Below, one piece after another: positions 11,658 through 21,992 of a stretch of 64,000 nucleotides of DNA; within the stretch, counting starts at the first letter, position 1, and each line of letters starts with the position of its first letter. The stretch is from Agelas oroides. Taxonomy: Eukaryota; Porifera; Demospongiae; Agelasida; Agelasidae. The DNA lies in the NCBI GenBank assembly GCA_949130485.1, contig OX422196.1:62001-126000 (forward strand), written 5' to 3'. Both the position numbers and the translations under genes were made by a program. Under the pieces are notes generated by a model, which worked only from the letters and a program-made list of their open reading frames with translations, was not told the DNA's origin and did no database searches.

Positions 11658-11748
11658 CTGCGGAAGGAGGCGAATCTTGTTGCTGGATGGAAGCGGACTT
11701 CAGCTCCGATAGAAGTTCCCGTGCGACGGTCTGCGCAATTTCTTAATT

Positions 11749-12408
11749 ACATACTAATTACATGTATCACTACCTTCTGTAATCTCCTCCTGGAACAATT
11801 TGCCTGACTCAGTTAAATTATGTTCTTCTATCTCCTCCTTTAAAAGATCCTTGTTGTATCACTTTGAGGCACATGTCTCACATTAGCTATCAGCTATACT
11901 CATGTTGCCTTTGTCATTTATGACATAAATTTTACAGAAAAAAATAAAATAAAAAAAAATACGCAAACATTGCCGTGGCTTCCGGGTCGAGAGTACGCTC
12001 CGATCGCACATGGGAGTGCTAGCTAGCTATTTGTGTGTAGCGCAGCTGTAGCCTATTTGTTAAAACCCTACAGAAACATAGTCCGCAGTTAGGGGTCACT
12101 TTCCGAGTACCGATGGTTCGGACAATTGCTACTTTTACAGCTGCGACTGCATCGATCTTAATCGAGTGAGTCTGGCAGTTATCTATCTTGTTTGTCTTGA
12201 TGATGTGAAGAAGCGTCATAAGTACGGACGCATAGTGTTCAGCAGTCCGAGAGATATCGTGCTGTCCGCGTGATGGCGTCCGATAACGGATAGGTTACTC
12301 TATATCCAGATTTTTGGGTGGGGCCTGGGGACGAGGCTAGATATATATATATCACCTTGGCCTTACGTCGCCTGACGTCATTCTACGTAGGAGTTTACCA
12401 GGCCTTCG
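11749..12408. repeat. Right copy of the ~660-base duplication
   Basis: This is a near-identical partner of 5108-5766 and contains the LINE 3' end, A-rich tail and flank. On its left it abuts the truncated DIRS gag exon; on its right it continues into sequence unlike that at the left copy. Confidence 0.93.
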
Positions 12409-12481
12409 TACCGCGTTAGCTGTGATTGAAGGCCTGGGAACGAGGCTACGGGGGGACCGTTTTTGAGGAGGGACCATCCAC

Positions 12482-13392
12482 TAGCCTCGTTCCCAGGCCC
12501 TGCGCGTTCGTCGCTTGCAGTACGAAATTCGCGCAGAGGGCCTGGGCTCGTTCATCACGTGATGTGTGCCGCAGCCGTAATTTTACGTCACACCAGATAT
12601 GGCCGCGCCGTGTTGCAGCATAGTCTCGCGTGGCCACACCCCTTTCCGCAAGAGAGGGAAGGGGTCTGGTAACTTCTGTTACAGCAGTTTGTTGCCCCGC
12701 ACTGTGGAGTGCGTTCCAATCACAGCGCAGTATTCGGTCACATGAGTGCTGTTATTACAACTTCAATAGGAAATTACAAGGTGTAAATCAACTGTGAAAC
12801 CACAAACAGCTGCTTCGTCAGTCTTCCCGAGATAATTATGCGGCCTTAGCGCTTACGCAATGCGAGTAAATGAAATTCCTGTGCTACGAGCGGCTGCAAC
12901 GAAGGTTACCAGACCCCTTCCCTCTCTTGCGGAAATGGGTGTGGCCACGCGAGACTAGTTGCAGCATTGGTTGTAGAGATAACCACAAATGGAGTTGGAA
13001 GAACCTGAAACAGGTCACGCGCGTACGATAGACTACAATAGTAAACCCGAGCTGAAGAAGATGAGGAGCCGAAATCCAGGGTCGACCTAGTAACACGATG
13101 TGGCAAGGTAACTGAATATAGACATCTACTATCCAGCTAAACATGGCAGCTTGTGCTCTTTCGCTGCTGAGACTTTTCGCACTTAGGTAAGTTCGCACAC
13201 GAACCATTACTGTGATCTCTGTGGGCCTCTTTCAACGCTAAACTGGGCTCTAGCTCATCTATGACATCATTGATTCCAGTAGAATGAACGTGACGTAAGC
13301 TGCGGCACACATCACGTGATGAACGAGCCCAGGCCCTCTGCGCGAATTTCGTACTGCAAGCGACGAACGCGCAGGGCCTGGGAACGAGGCTA
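12482..13392. mobile_element. Mutator-like foldback/MITE with 9-base target duplication
   Basis: The ends are TAGCCTCGTTCCCAGGCC and its exact reverse complement, with arms of about 95 identical bases (12482 to about 12576; about 13298 to 13392). ACCATCCAC occurs directly outside both ends (12473-12481 and 13393-13401), a 9-base target site duplication typical of the Mutator superfamily. No transposase is encoded. A second element (12621-12957) is inserted inside. The right edge lies 37 bases before the SNX13-like start codon. Confidence 0.9.
12621..12957. mobile_element. Nested Mutator-like MITE with 9-base target duplication
   Basis: It begins TAGTCTCGCGTGGCCACACC and ends with the reverse complement; the inverted arms run about 55-60 bases with a few mismatches. 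GTTGCAGCA flanks it on both sides (12612-12620, 12958-12966). It is noncoding and lies wholly within the larger 12482-13392 element, so it is the younger insertion. Its termini resemble those of its host element. Confidence 0.87.
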
Positions 13393-13429
13393 ACCATCCA
13401 CGCCGTGACAATTGCCACCAGCCATATCC

Positions 13430-16400
13430 ATGGAGCTTTTCCTCCTGTCCAGTGCATTCACCTGTCTCCTCGGGTTAGTGGCCTGCTTTTGAAGGTAGAC
13501 TGTAGTAACCCATTTATAACTCGGCTGTTTAGTCCCGTGTTCCGGTTTGCAGCTTTCTGACTGTGGTTCTGTACGTTAGCTGGCGTCAGGCACAGCGGCT
13601 CCTACGGACCAGGAAGGGAGTACCACAGTGGATGAACACAGCCTGTCCAAAGGTTTTGCAACTGACTATCAACTCCTGCACTAACAAGGAGGGCTCCTTT
13701 CTGCTTGTTGGGAGGATCTGCGGACAATATTAGAGTGGGGGTAGTCACACCGATAAGTACTGTACTTAAATTTCCAAGTGTATAACTGGGGTGGGGGGTG
13801 TTAGTGTACAAGTTGAGCAAGGGGGTTCCAACCTCCTCTGCTGAAGATCATGCCATCAACTGCGCAGGTGTCAGCCATGGTGAGAAGGCCCTTGTCTTTG
13901 GGCAAGTATGATCGGCGTCTGACTGGGGCTGGAAACATTGACGAACAGTTGCAGAAGGTAGGGTGAGATCATTCCTTTCTCCCACCCCTCCTCCCAGTAG
14001 TTTCGCAGATCCAGACCCTACCATGAGGAACGATGTCTAACATGCATTTGTAGCCACATGCAGATAATGATTGGGGTTGTGATACAAGCTATAGTTGTGA
14101 TTGGCACAGCTCTGAACAACTTTGCACCTTGTACTGCACTTAGGCATTGGACCAGACCCTTCCTCTGGGTTGGGTCTGGCTTGGCGAGACCATCCTCTCC
14201 CATCCTAAGTTTCCCTCACTTTCTCCAGGTTGTGTCGTATGGCCTGCGTGACTATGTTCACCAGTGGTATCGACACATCAGCCCAGAACCTGAGTTTGTG
14301 TGCGTTGCACACCAAACACTGGACCGCGTCATCCGAGAGATTGCCTGCAGGTACCCCTAACCCAACTCTTTACCTCCCCTCCTCCCATCACCCAGTTTCC
14401 TTCCAGGAGCAAGGAAGCAGACATCCTTACATTCTTCACACAAACCCTTGTGGAGGATTTCAGTGAGCAGTTGACAGCTTACAAGAAAGCTCTGGCAGCA
14501 GGTGTGCACAATGTAACCCTAGTTGATACATGTAGGTGTGCACAATGTAACCCTAGTTGATACATGCAGGTGTGCACAATGTAACCCTAGTTGATACATG
14601 CAGGTGTGCACAATGTAACCCTAGTTGATACATGTAGGTGTGCACAATGTAACCCTAGTTGATACATGTAGGTGTGCACAATGTAACCCTAGTTGATACA
14701 TGTAGGTGTGCACAATGTAACCCTAGTTGATACATGTAGGTGTGCACAATGTAACCCTAGTTGATACATGTAGGTGTGCACAATGTAACCCTAGTTGATA
14801 CATGTAGGTGTGCACAATGTAACCCTAGTTGATACATGCAGGTGTGCACAATGTAACCCTAGTTGATACATGCAGGTGTGCACAATGTAACCCTAGTTGA
14901 TACATGTAGGTGTGCACAATGTAACCCTAGTTGATACATGTAGGTGTGCACAATGTAACCCTAGTTGATACATGTAGGTGTGCACAATGTAACCCTAGTT
15001 GATACATGCAGGTGTGCACAATGTAACCCTAGTTGATACATGTAGGTGTGCACAATGTAACCCTAGTTGATACATGCAGGTGTGCACAATGTAACCCTAG
15101 TTGATACATGTAGGTGTGCACAATGTAACCCTAGTTGATACATGTAGGTGTGCACAATGTAACCCTAGTTGATACATGCAGGTGTGCACAATGTAACCCT
15201 AGTTGATACATGTAGGTGTGCACAATGTAACCCTAGTTGATACATGCAGGTGTGCACAATGTAACCCTAGTTGATACATGTAGGTGTGCACAATGTAACC
15301 CTAGTTGATACATGCAGGTGTGCACAATGTAACCCTAGTTGATACATGTAGGTGTGCACAATGTAACCCTAGTTGATACATGTAGGTGTGCACAATGTAA
15401 CCCTAGTTGATACATGCAGGTGTGCACAATGTAACCCTAGTTGATACATGTAGGTGTGCACAATGTAACCCTAGTTGATACATGTAGGTGTGCACAATGT
15501 AACCCTAGTTGATACATGTAGGTGTGCACAATGTAACCCTAGTTGATACATGTAGGTGTGCACAATGTAACCCTAGTTGATACATGTAGGTGTGCACAAT
15601 GTAACCCTAGTTGATACATGTAGGTGTGCACAATGTAACCCTAGTTGATACATGCAGGTGTGCACAATGTAACCCTAGTTGATGCATGTAGGTGTGCACA
15701 ATGTAACCCTAGTTGATGCATGCAGGTGTGCACAATGTAACCCTAGTTGATACATGTAGGTGTGCACAATGTAACCCTAGTTGATACATGTAGGTGTGCA
15801 CAATGTAACCCTAGTTGATACATGTAGGTGTGCACAATGTAACCCTAGTTGATACATGTAGGTGTGCACAATGTAACCCTAGTTGATACATGTAGGTGTG
15901 CACAATGTAACCCTAGTTGATACATGTAGGTGTGCACAATGTAACCCTAGTTGATACGTAGTAGCATCTGGCTATCATCTGTTCCCAGGTACTTCTGACT
16001 TTGAGCAGGCATTCTTTGAAGACGAGTTGTCTGGTGATGCCTGGAGTGCCGTCTGCTGTCATCAGAAGGCAACCGAAGGTAACCCCACTTTCTTCTCTGT
16101 CTCGCTCCTCCCCTACCCTCTCGCTCCTGCCCCCAAACCCTCCCTTAGAGTCCTCCTCTCCCATTCCTATCACCTGCTCACCTCTGTAGCTTACTTACAG
16201 TGCCTCTCGGAGCTGCTACTGTGGCTAGTAATCCCAGAAGAAGAATTTGCTGATCCGACGTTACAAGTGTTCTTGAGGGTAAGTGCCGCCATATCATGTC
16301 CCTTACCCTCCAGGTTTTAGTGTACTGAAACTATTGATTAGGGGAAAACTTAGGAACCACGCTATTGCTCAGACGGTAGTCCCAGTGGCGTAGCCAAGCT

Positions 16401-19400
16401 GGGGCACACTGGGGCACGTGCCCCGGAAACTGGAGGCTGTGCCCCACCAACTGCAGGGGCGCTTGCAAATTATCCACGCCAAAAGTGCCGTTGTTGACCG
16501 CGATCGGGTGCTAAAAATACATAAAGGTCTTGAATCTAGCAGCGTAGATAGTTATCTGTATCCTCAGAAATCGCGGTCAGTGAGATCGGGGAGCGTATGA
16601 GATTTAGTTATTATAACGAAGTCTCGTACGCTCCCCTGATCTCACTGCATGCGAGTTTGCTGTGAGTAATGAAGTGACTTCACACCGCGCACAAATCCCG
16701 CAAAGTGGGAGTGCTCCTGATTCAACACGACGGTATGGCCTGAAATAGCCTGTAGAACCGACCTGGGAAGCCCAAACTTTTCTGGGGGAGCATCCCCCCA
16801 GACCCCCCAAGTTTGTTTCTTTGTTTTGCGCTGAAATTCCAACAAACGTAGCATCGGCTGTGCCCTAGCATCGGCTGTGCCCTAGCATCGGCTGTGCCCT
16901 AGCATCGGCTGTGCCCTAGCATCGGCTGTGCCCTAGCATCGGCTGTGCCCTAGCATCAGCTGTGTTCTGACTACGCCACTGGGTAGTCCCACTGTGAGCG
17001 CATGGTAGTCCCACTGTGAGCGCACGGTAGTCCCACTGTGAGCGCACGGTAGTCCCACTGTGAGCGCACAGTAGTCCCACTGTGAGTGCAGTAGTCACTC
17101 TGTTCCTCTTCAGGACATGATGGTGTGGCAAGTCTGGCTGCCTCTGCTGCACACTCTGACACAGGCAGACAACATCAATTCCACGTTCCTAACTCTGGTG
17201 AGGTCTAGTCACCATTGTGCAGTGGTCACCACTACAACATGCACACACTGCATGCTGAAGTGTTGTACTTTGTTAGCCTGGAAGTGGCCTTTGGAAGTGG
17301 CCTTTGGAAACATCTTGAATAATGGCAAGCAGACATAATTAACTGTGTACATGTAGGTGGGATGGTCTACACAATAGATGAACCCTGGTGTAATAAGACA
17401 GGCTAGACTAAGGAACTGCTTGACCACAAGCTAAAGCTTTCCTCTCATGCTACTGTTGACACTGTTGCCCATTCCCACTCTCTTCTGTGTGGCCACATAC
17501 CACTCAAAATGCACAGTTGTTTTAGCTTTTGCAACAAAGCAGTTGCCACATGTGATGGTGCCCCCTGTCCACTGCAGTGCCGAGACTCATCCCTGACTGT
17601 GGAGTCCTTTCTCTCTGCTGTTCCAGATGGTCTGTCTGAGTCAGAGCGGACAGCACTCAGTGTGTGCCTGCAGTCTGAGATTGAGCGCCTGCAGAAGACG
17701 GGAATCACAGGTACCCATCCTAAGACGGTTCCTTGTTATGCTAATCCAAGGACATACCAGCTGCCTCAGTGTACGTGTGAAGCCCACATGACAAAATGGA
17801 GGGTTTAGTTTAGTGAGGACATGTGTTGCTTGTCCCCAGAGGCTCACCAGCAGACCCTGGGGGCTCTGGACTCTCTCCTGAACTCTCTCCATGAGGTGAT
17901 TGTTCTCACAGACAGACAACCCAGAACTATCCATGCACTGGTTTTGTTTGCACTGCAGGGTGAGCCTGAGGAGAGGTCAGAGGCTGACAACTCCGCCAGC
18001 CTACTTACACTCACTACCACTATCCCAGACTACAGTACGTCCCTTTCTCCCTCAAGGGTTGGGTGGTTTTCAGGGCCCCTTTTTTTACAGGTGTGCTGCA
18101 GGACAGTGGAGGGCGGTATGCTGTCTACCATGTCCATGTGAAGTGCCAACACACCCAGGTTCCGGTCATAGAGCAATGGGTCACCAAGCGAAGGTACAGC
18201 GACTTCCATGATCTCCACCTCACCCTGAGGACACAGGTCAGCTGCTTGTCTCTATCTGGGGAGGACAGATGGAGTCCCCTCCTCCCTCCCTTCATCCCAG
18301 GTGGGCAATGTCCCTCCCCTGCCTGCACACCGTTCCTTCCACAAGCTGGATCCACAGCTGCTAGAGGGGAGAAGGGAAGCACTGCAGAGCTACCTCCAGG
18401 AGCTTGTGTCCGAGGCCTTCCTGACAGCACACCCACAAGCGCTTGCACCCATCATTCTGTTTCTTTCACAAGAAATGTACAGCCACTCTCGCACTGAGCT
18501 TACAAGGAAGGTACGCCTCTCTCACTGTGTGTGGGTGGGAGGGACGCCTCTCTCACTGTGTGTGGGTGGGAGGGACGCCTCTCTCACTGTGTGTGGGTGG
18601 GAGGGACGCCTCTCACTGTGTGTGGGTAGCTGTGAATTAGTCTTTAGGTTTGCACTATCCCCACGAAACCATAAAATTGGTGTTCACAGCTATGTGTAGT
18701 TGCACAGTTAATAGCTCAAAAATCTTTTCAGGCTGTTGTATGGAACCTGTTGAGAGGCATACTCTAGTTGGAAAACACCTGCCACTTGCAGCTGCTGGCA
18801 CTAATGGGGACGGGGGTGTGGGAGGCTGCCACTTACAGCTGCTGGCACTAATGGAGACGGGGGTGTGGGAGGCTGCAGCTGCTGGCACTAATGGGGACGG
18901 GGGTGTGGGAGGCTGCAGCTGCTGGCACTAATGGGGACGGGGGTGTGGGAGGCTGCAGCTGCTGGCACTAATGGGGACGGGGGTGTGGGAGGCTGCAGCT
19001 GCTGGCACTAATGGGGACGGGGGTGTGGGAGGCTGCGGCTGCTGGCACTAATGGGGACGGGGGTGTGGGAGGCTGCGGCTGCTGGCACTAATGGGGACGG
19101 GGGTGTGGGAGGCTGCGGCTGCTGGCACTAATGGGGACGGGGGTGTGGGAGGCTGCGGCTCTTGTTACTATTGAAAGCAGCAGCTGATCAATATGTTTTT
19201 CTCTGCAGGTTGATTCACTGGTGCAGCCTTTCAGGAGAAATGTGAGGGAGACTACCTCCACTGCCAAGGTAAGAAAAGTGTCTGGTGTCAGGGAGGCGAG
19301 ACTAGTTTACCTTTTGTGTTCCCTCCTCTGCAGCCTACCTCTTCCCCCAAGTCTCAGCGCCGCCTGCTCCCCCCGCAGTCTCAAGTGGAGGGAAAGCCAG

Positions 19401-20177
19401 AAGAGGTGCTGGACAATGGGCACCATGTGTGCTGTGCACAAGTTAAGTTTGATATCTCTCTTTCAGGAGGAGGAGGTGCCACTGCGTGTGCTGCTGGTGC
19501 TGCTAGATGAGGTGTTTGACCTCCGGGACCAGGGACAGTGGCTGCGCAGACAACTGACCATCCTTCTTAAGCAGCTGGCAGGGGACAAGCTCAGCCGGAA
19601 GGTAGTGGAGACGATTGACTGGTTGACCTCTCCAGAGCAAGTGGCAGAGTACATCCGTGACCTCAGGTATATAATGCCACTTCCTCTGAAGAACAGGGCT
19701 AGGGTGTGCTTTCTTTCTGCAGCAACACACTCTGGCCGGGGGGGTATCCGGTGTCTCCGCAGCCACCCTCCCCAGAAAGTACAAGGGCCATAAGGGCCAC
19801 TCTGGCTCGGGCGAAGCTCATTGGGAGTGTGCCAGGTGGAAAACCTGCAGAATTAAAAGGAACTCCTGGCAGCATATTTACCTCCCTCTGCCTCCCTGTG
19901 CAGATGACCTGAGGCGGTTTATTGGTGGGGATCGTACCGCAAAGGGAATGTCACGGTGAGTACACTCATATCCAGGCTAGTCTAGACAGTTTTTGATTGG
20001 TTGAAGATGGTCTTCCTGTCTGTCTGCAGGCTGTTTGGCATGTTCCAGTGTGAGCGGCTTAACTGCAGATTAGCCCTTAAACTGCTGGAGAGCCTTATGG
20101 ACACTTTGTTCCCTGCAAGAAACTTGAAAGAAACATTAAAGAAGTTGAGATGTGAAATTGAAGAAAAATATTCATGA
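13430..20177 (+). CDS. Sorting nexin with PXA, PX and nexin-C domains (SNX13-like)
   Basis: About nineteen exons. Exon 1 (13430-13473) and exon 2 (13553-13652) join in phase to give an N-terminal membrane helix (MELFLLSSAFTCLLGFLTVV), then a basic segment. Exon 3 (from about 13847) carries DRRLTGAGNIDEQLQ; exons 4-8 (to 17197) form the PXA domain (YGLRDYVHQWYRHIS, LSELLLWLVIPEEEF). Exons 12-13 (18091-18236, 18301-18510) form the PX domain (TKRRYSDFHDLHLTL). Exons 16-19 (19467-20177) form the nexin-C domain (LLVLLDEVFDLRDQGQWLRR, LTSPEQVAEYIRDLR, ending SRLFGMFQCERLN). Family members tether the ER to lipid droplets or endolysosomes and bind phosphoinositides through PX. The nexin-C region looks closest to SNX13. 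No RGS domain is visible between PXA and PX, unlike SNX13/14/25. Two introns start with splice-site-anchored repeats, and another holds a hAT-like insertion. Exon 3 start is the least certain. Confidence 0.9.
14502..15963. repeat. 34-base tandem array starting at an SNX13 5' splice site
   Basis: The exon ends GCAGCAG at 14501. The intron's first 34 bases (GTGTGCACAATG... to ...GATACATGTAG) then repeat head to tail. The GTGTGC starts at 14502 and 15930 are 1428 bases apart, exactly 42 units, followed by a partial one. Each unit begins GT and ends AG, and its end (TGTAG or TGCAG) mimics the exon end. Variation is mostly T/C in TGTAG/TGCAG, plus GATACATG to GATGCATG in two units. The authentic acceptor lies at 15988. 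Confidence 0.97.
16383..16981. mobile_element. Nonautonomous hAT-like element
   Basis: It begins CAGTGGCGTAG and ends with the reverse complement CTACGCCACTG. GGTAGTCC flanks it directly on both sides (16375-16382 and 16982-16989), the 8-base target duplication expected for hAT transposons. The roughly 600-base interior encodes no transposase. Near the right end a 17-base unit (GCATCGGCTGTGCCCTA) repeats about six times (16851-16960). It lies in an SNX13 intron, and a 22-base array starts exactly at its right target duplication. Confidence 0.9.
16982..17095. repeat. 22-base minisatellite beginning at the hAT target duplication
   Basis: Five copies of GGTAGTCCCACTGTGAGCGCA plus one base. The first eight bases are the right-hand target duplication of the hAT-like element, so the array must have expanded after that insertion. 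Confidence 0.92.
18511..18632. repeat. 31-base array starting at an SNX13 5' splice site
   Basis: The exon ends AAGGAAG at 18510. The intron begins GTACGCCTCTCTCACTGTGT, and this unit repeats about four times with a 31-base period. Later copies read GACGCC, so only the first keeps the GT donor. Confidence 0.9.
18784..19160. repeat. 40-base minisatellite in the same SNX13 intron
   Basis: About nine copies of a 40-base unit (GCTGGCACTAATGGGGACGG followed by GGGTGTGGGAGGCTGCAGCT, with GCGGCT variants) lie shortly before the acceptor at 19208. The G-rich strand could form quadruplexes. Confidence 0.95.
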
Positions 20178-20220
20178 GCTTGAACCTTGAACCTTGACCA
20201 TACAATTGTGTGTTTATAGC
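20178..20220 (+). promoter_or_regulatory. 43-base SNX13-PAXX intercistronic gap with a 3' splice site-like end
   Basis: Only 43 bases separate the SNX13-like stop codon from the PAXX start codon. The gap ends TGTGTGTTTATAG one base before CATG, which looks like a splice acceptor. There is no obvious room for a promoter or polyadenylation region, so read-through, overlapping transcripts or trans-splicing are possible. Confidence 0.45.
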
Positions 20221-21793
20221 ATGAGTCGGTTCAAGAGTGCTCTGGAGGCTGGGGGTGCGCTGGGGATACAGCGAGAGGTGTGCATTGGAGACCAGCGGTT
20301 TCTCTGCTTTACTCGTTTCTCAGACGCAGATGCACATTGGCTGTTTGTGTAAGCGTAGCTGTGTGGTCAGTGGGGCCGGCAGTGGCGCCAGGGACCAAAT
20401 CCATGGATAGTAGACAGTCTTTGAAAGCCATGCCTGTGGGCTTGCAAGGCTAGGGGACGGGGCGTTCAACTGTCCAGCACTGAGTTTTGCAGGGCACTTG
20501 AGCACATGTGAAGGTGTCTAGCTCAGCCAGTGTGGTCCCACATGTTCTGAAGCCATGCTCAGCCAGTGTGGTCCCACATGTTCTGAAGCCATGGTTTAAT
20601 ACAGCTACGTACTCCATGTGGTGGTCCCCCTGCAGGGTGTCAGATGGTATGAACATGTGGAGAGTGGAGCTCAGTGAAGTTGATGTGGTTAGCTGTACAT
20701 CTGGCAACTTAGGGTGATTGGGTGATATCTACCATGTGTGTGTGTTGTACCTCTCTGCAGAGGGAGTGTTCTCAGGAGAGGGAGTGTTCCCGGGAGAGAG
20801 GAGAGAGTGGGTACATCAGTGATGTCAGGTAGGGCAGATCCCAACCATACCGTAGTTGTAGTGTTTTTACGATTCACATATCCACACATTTCCACATGCT
20901 CACACAGTCACACACTGGAGAGTGGGGAAGCCGAGCTTATGCGTGCCCACAACCACCTCACACTCTCCCTCCACTGTCCTGCAGAGCCAGTCGAGTTCAG
21001 CCTCTTTGAGCTGCCTGCTGCTGAGTGCCGCATTGAGATGAAACGAGCTCTGTTCAGTGTATGGGACAGTCTCTCTGTTACCACGAGCAAGCTAACAGGT
21101 ATATAGGTGTTGTCAATGCAGTGGTAGGGACTGCCTTCAATGCTATTGTGTAGCTGGTCTCACTGACAGGCAAGTATTGTGTGCACTCCATCTTGCTCTG
21201 TGTTGCCAGGGTTGCTGAAGATCAATGTCTAATCTTTCTGGTACAGAATGCCAAAAGGAATTGTCAGTTGCTCAGAAGCAGACAGCACCGGAGCAGCCTG
21301 TGTTCGCAGGCACGTGGCTACACTTTTGGCAAGAGCACATAAGGATGGGCGGCTAGAGTGAGAGTGTATAACTCTCTAAAATTTGAACCAGGCGGAATTT
21401 ACCACCAAAAGCCAAAAATAGCAACACATGCTGGCGTAAGCTGACCATGTTCTATTTTTAGTATGATTCAATCATTTTGACCGGACTACGGGCTTCTATT
21501 GGAGTTATATGCTCTTATTCAAGCTACCCATTCTTATGCCCTCTTGTGTTGGGCATGTTGTTTAATACCTCTGTCTCTCTCCTACAGACGTCACACTGCG
21601 CAGTGGTGTGAAGGTGGCCCCCCGGCCCAAGAAACCTACTGGCCACAGCCTTATCAACCCCAGCAGCAAGAGGTATAGTGGCCTATATATAGGTGGGCCT
21701 ACCATGCAGACAAATTTCATGACTCATATTCTCGTTTTCCTCCTCTTGTGCAGGAGAAAAGCAGCCACAGGAGTGGTATTTGGGGACAGTTAG
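20221..21793 (+). CDS. PAXX: PAXX, non-homologous end-joining factor
   Basis: PAXX is an XRCC4-superfamily scaffold that binds Ku at DNA double-strand breaks and stabilises the ligation complex. Exons are 20221-20348, 20636-20687, 20761-20828, 20908-21098, about 21247 to 21295 or later, 21588-21672 and 21754-21793. The head domain contains DAHWLFVVSDGMNMWRVELS. The helical part has CRIEMKRALFSVWDSLSVTT. The C-terminal Ku-binding motif is recognisable: PTGHSLINPSSKRRKAATGV, ending VFGDS, matching the family's GESLINPGFKSKKPAGGVDF tail. Splice phases agree at most joins; the fifth exon's donor is unclear and may be a GC donor. A 63-base tandem duplication copies the last acceptor and whole last coding exon just downstream. 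Confidence 0.88.
20516..20595. repeat. Two-copy ~39-base repeat in PAXX intron 1
   Basis: CTCAGCCAGTGTGGTCCCAC followed by ATGTTCTGAAGCCATG occurs twice in tandem, shortly before the exon 2 acceptor. Confidence 0.85.
21327..21548. repeat. Imperfect inverted-repeat element in a PAXX intron
   Basis: The left end CAAGAGCACATAAGGATGGG is partly mirrored by the right end (reverse complement CAAGAGGGCATAAGAATGGG), with TATAACTC also mirrored inside. This looks like an old MITE. No clear target duplication is seen. Confidence 0.5.
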
Positions 21794-21872
21794 CACAGCT
21801 TGCACCTCTTGTGCAGGAGAAAAGCAGCCACAGGAGTGGTATTTGGGGACAGTTAGCACAGCTTGCACCTCT
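21742..21872. repeat. PAXX: 63-base tandem duplication of the PAXX terminal exon and its acceptor
   Basis: The unit starting CCTCTTGTGCAGGAGAAAAG at 21742 recurs at 21805. It spans the acceptor, all 40 bases of the last coding exon including the TAG stop, and some 3' UTR. Either acceptor would give the same C-terminus. Confidence 0.95.
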
Positions 21873-21992
21873 ACAGTACATACACATCATGATTTTTCAT
21901 CTGCTATTACATTAATAATTGTTTTTGTAACAAGTTTAAAAAAAGAATTGCGTGTGGTGGTGGTTCCCAGCTCTACACAACGAATGCATCTG

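Larger units (their letters stand above)
6346..11748 (-). mobile_element. DIRS-type tyrosine-recombinase retrotransposon, 5' truncated
   Basis: Reading on the minus strand, the order is gag-like gene (11742-9579), reverse transcriptase plus RNase H (9405-7636) and tyrosine recombinase (7789-6706), the last overlapping the RT end. This order, with a recombinase in place of a DDE integrase, defines DIRS-like elements (DIRS, PAT, Ngaro). I see no methyltransferase. The 5' end is cut off at about 11748, where the second copy of the LINE-tail duplication begins. The 3' limit is uncertain and is set here at the foldback. The recombinase frame is broken once, so this copy is probably dead, though recently active given the length of its open frames. 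Confidence 0.87.

Noticed and set aside
14138-14200. Possible further Mutator-like MITE (CCAGACCC ... GGGTCTGG, GGCGAGACCA)
   Set aside because: There is a hairpin and an end resembling the family, but no convincing left terminus or target duplication.
14502-15963. CRISPR-like array
   Set aside because: Units are contiguous, with no unique spacers, and lie inside an animal gene intron.
20221-21793. XRCC4 or XLF instead of PAXX
   Set aside because: The short length, head domain and especially the SLINP...GVVF tail match PAXX and not the other superfamily members.
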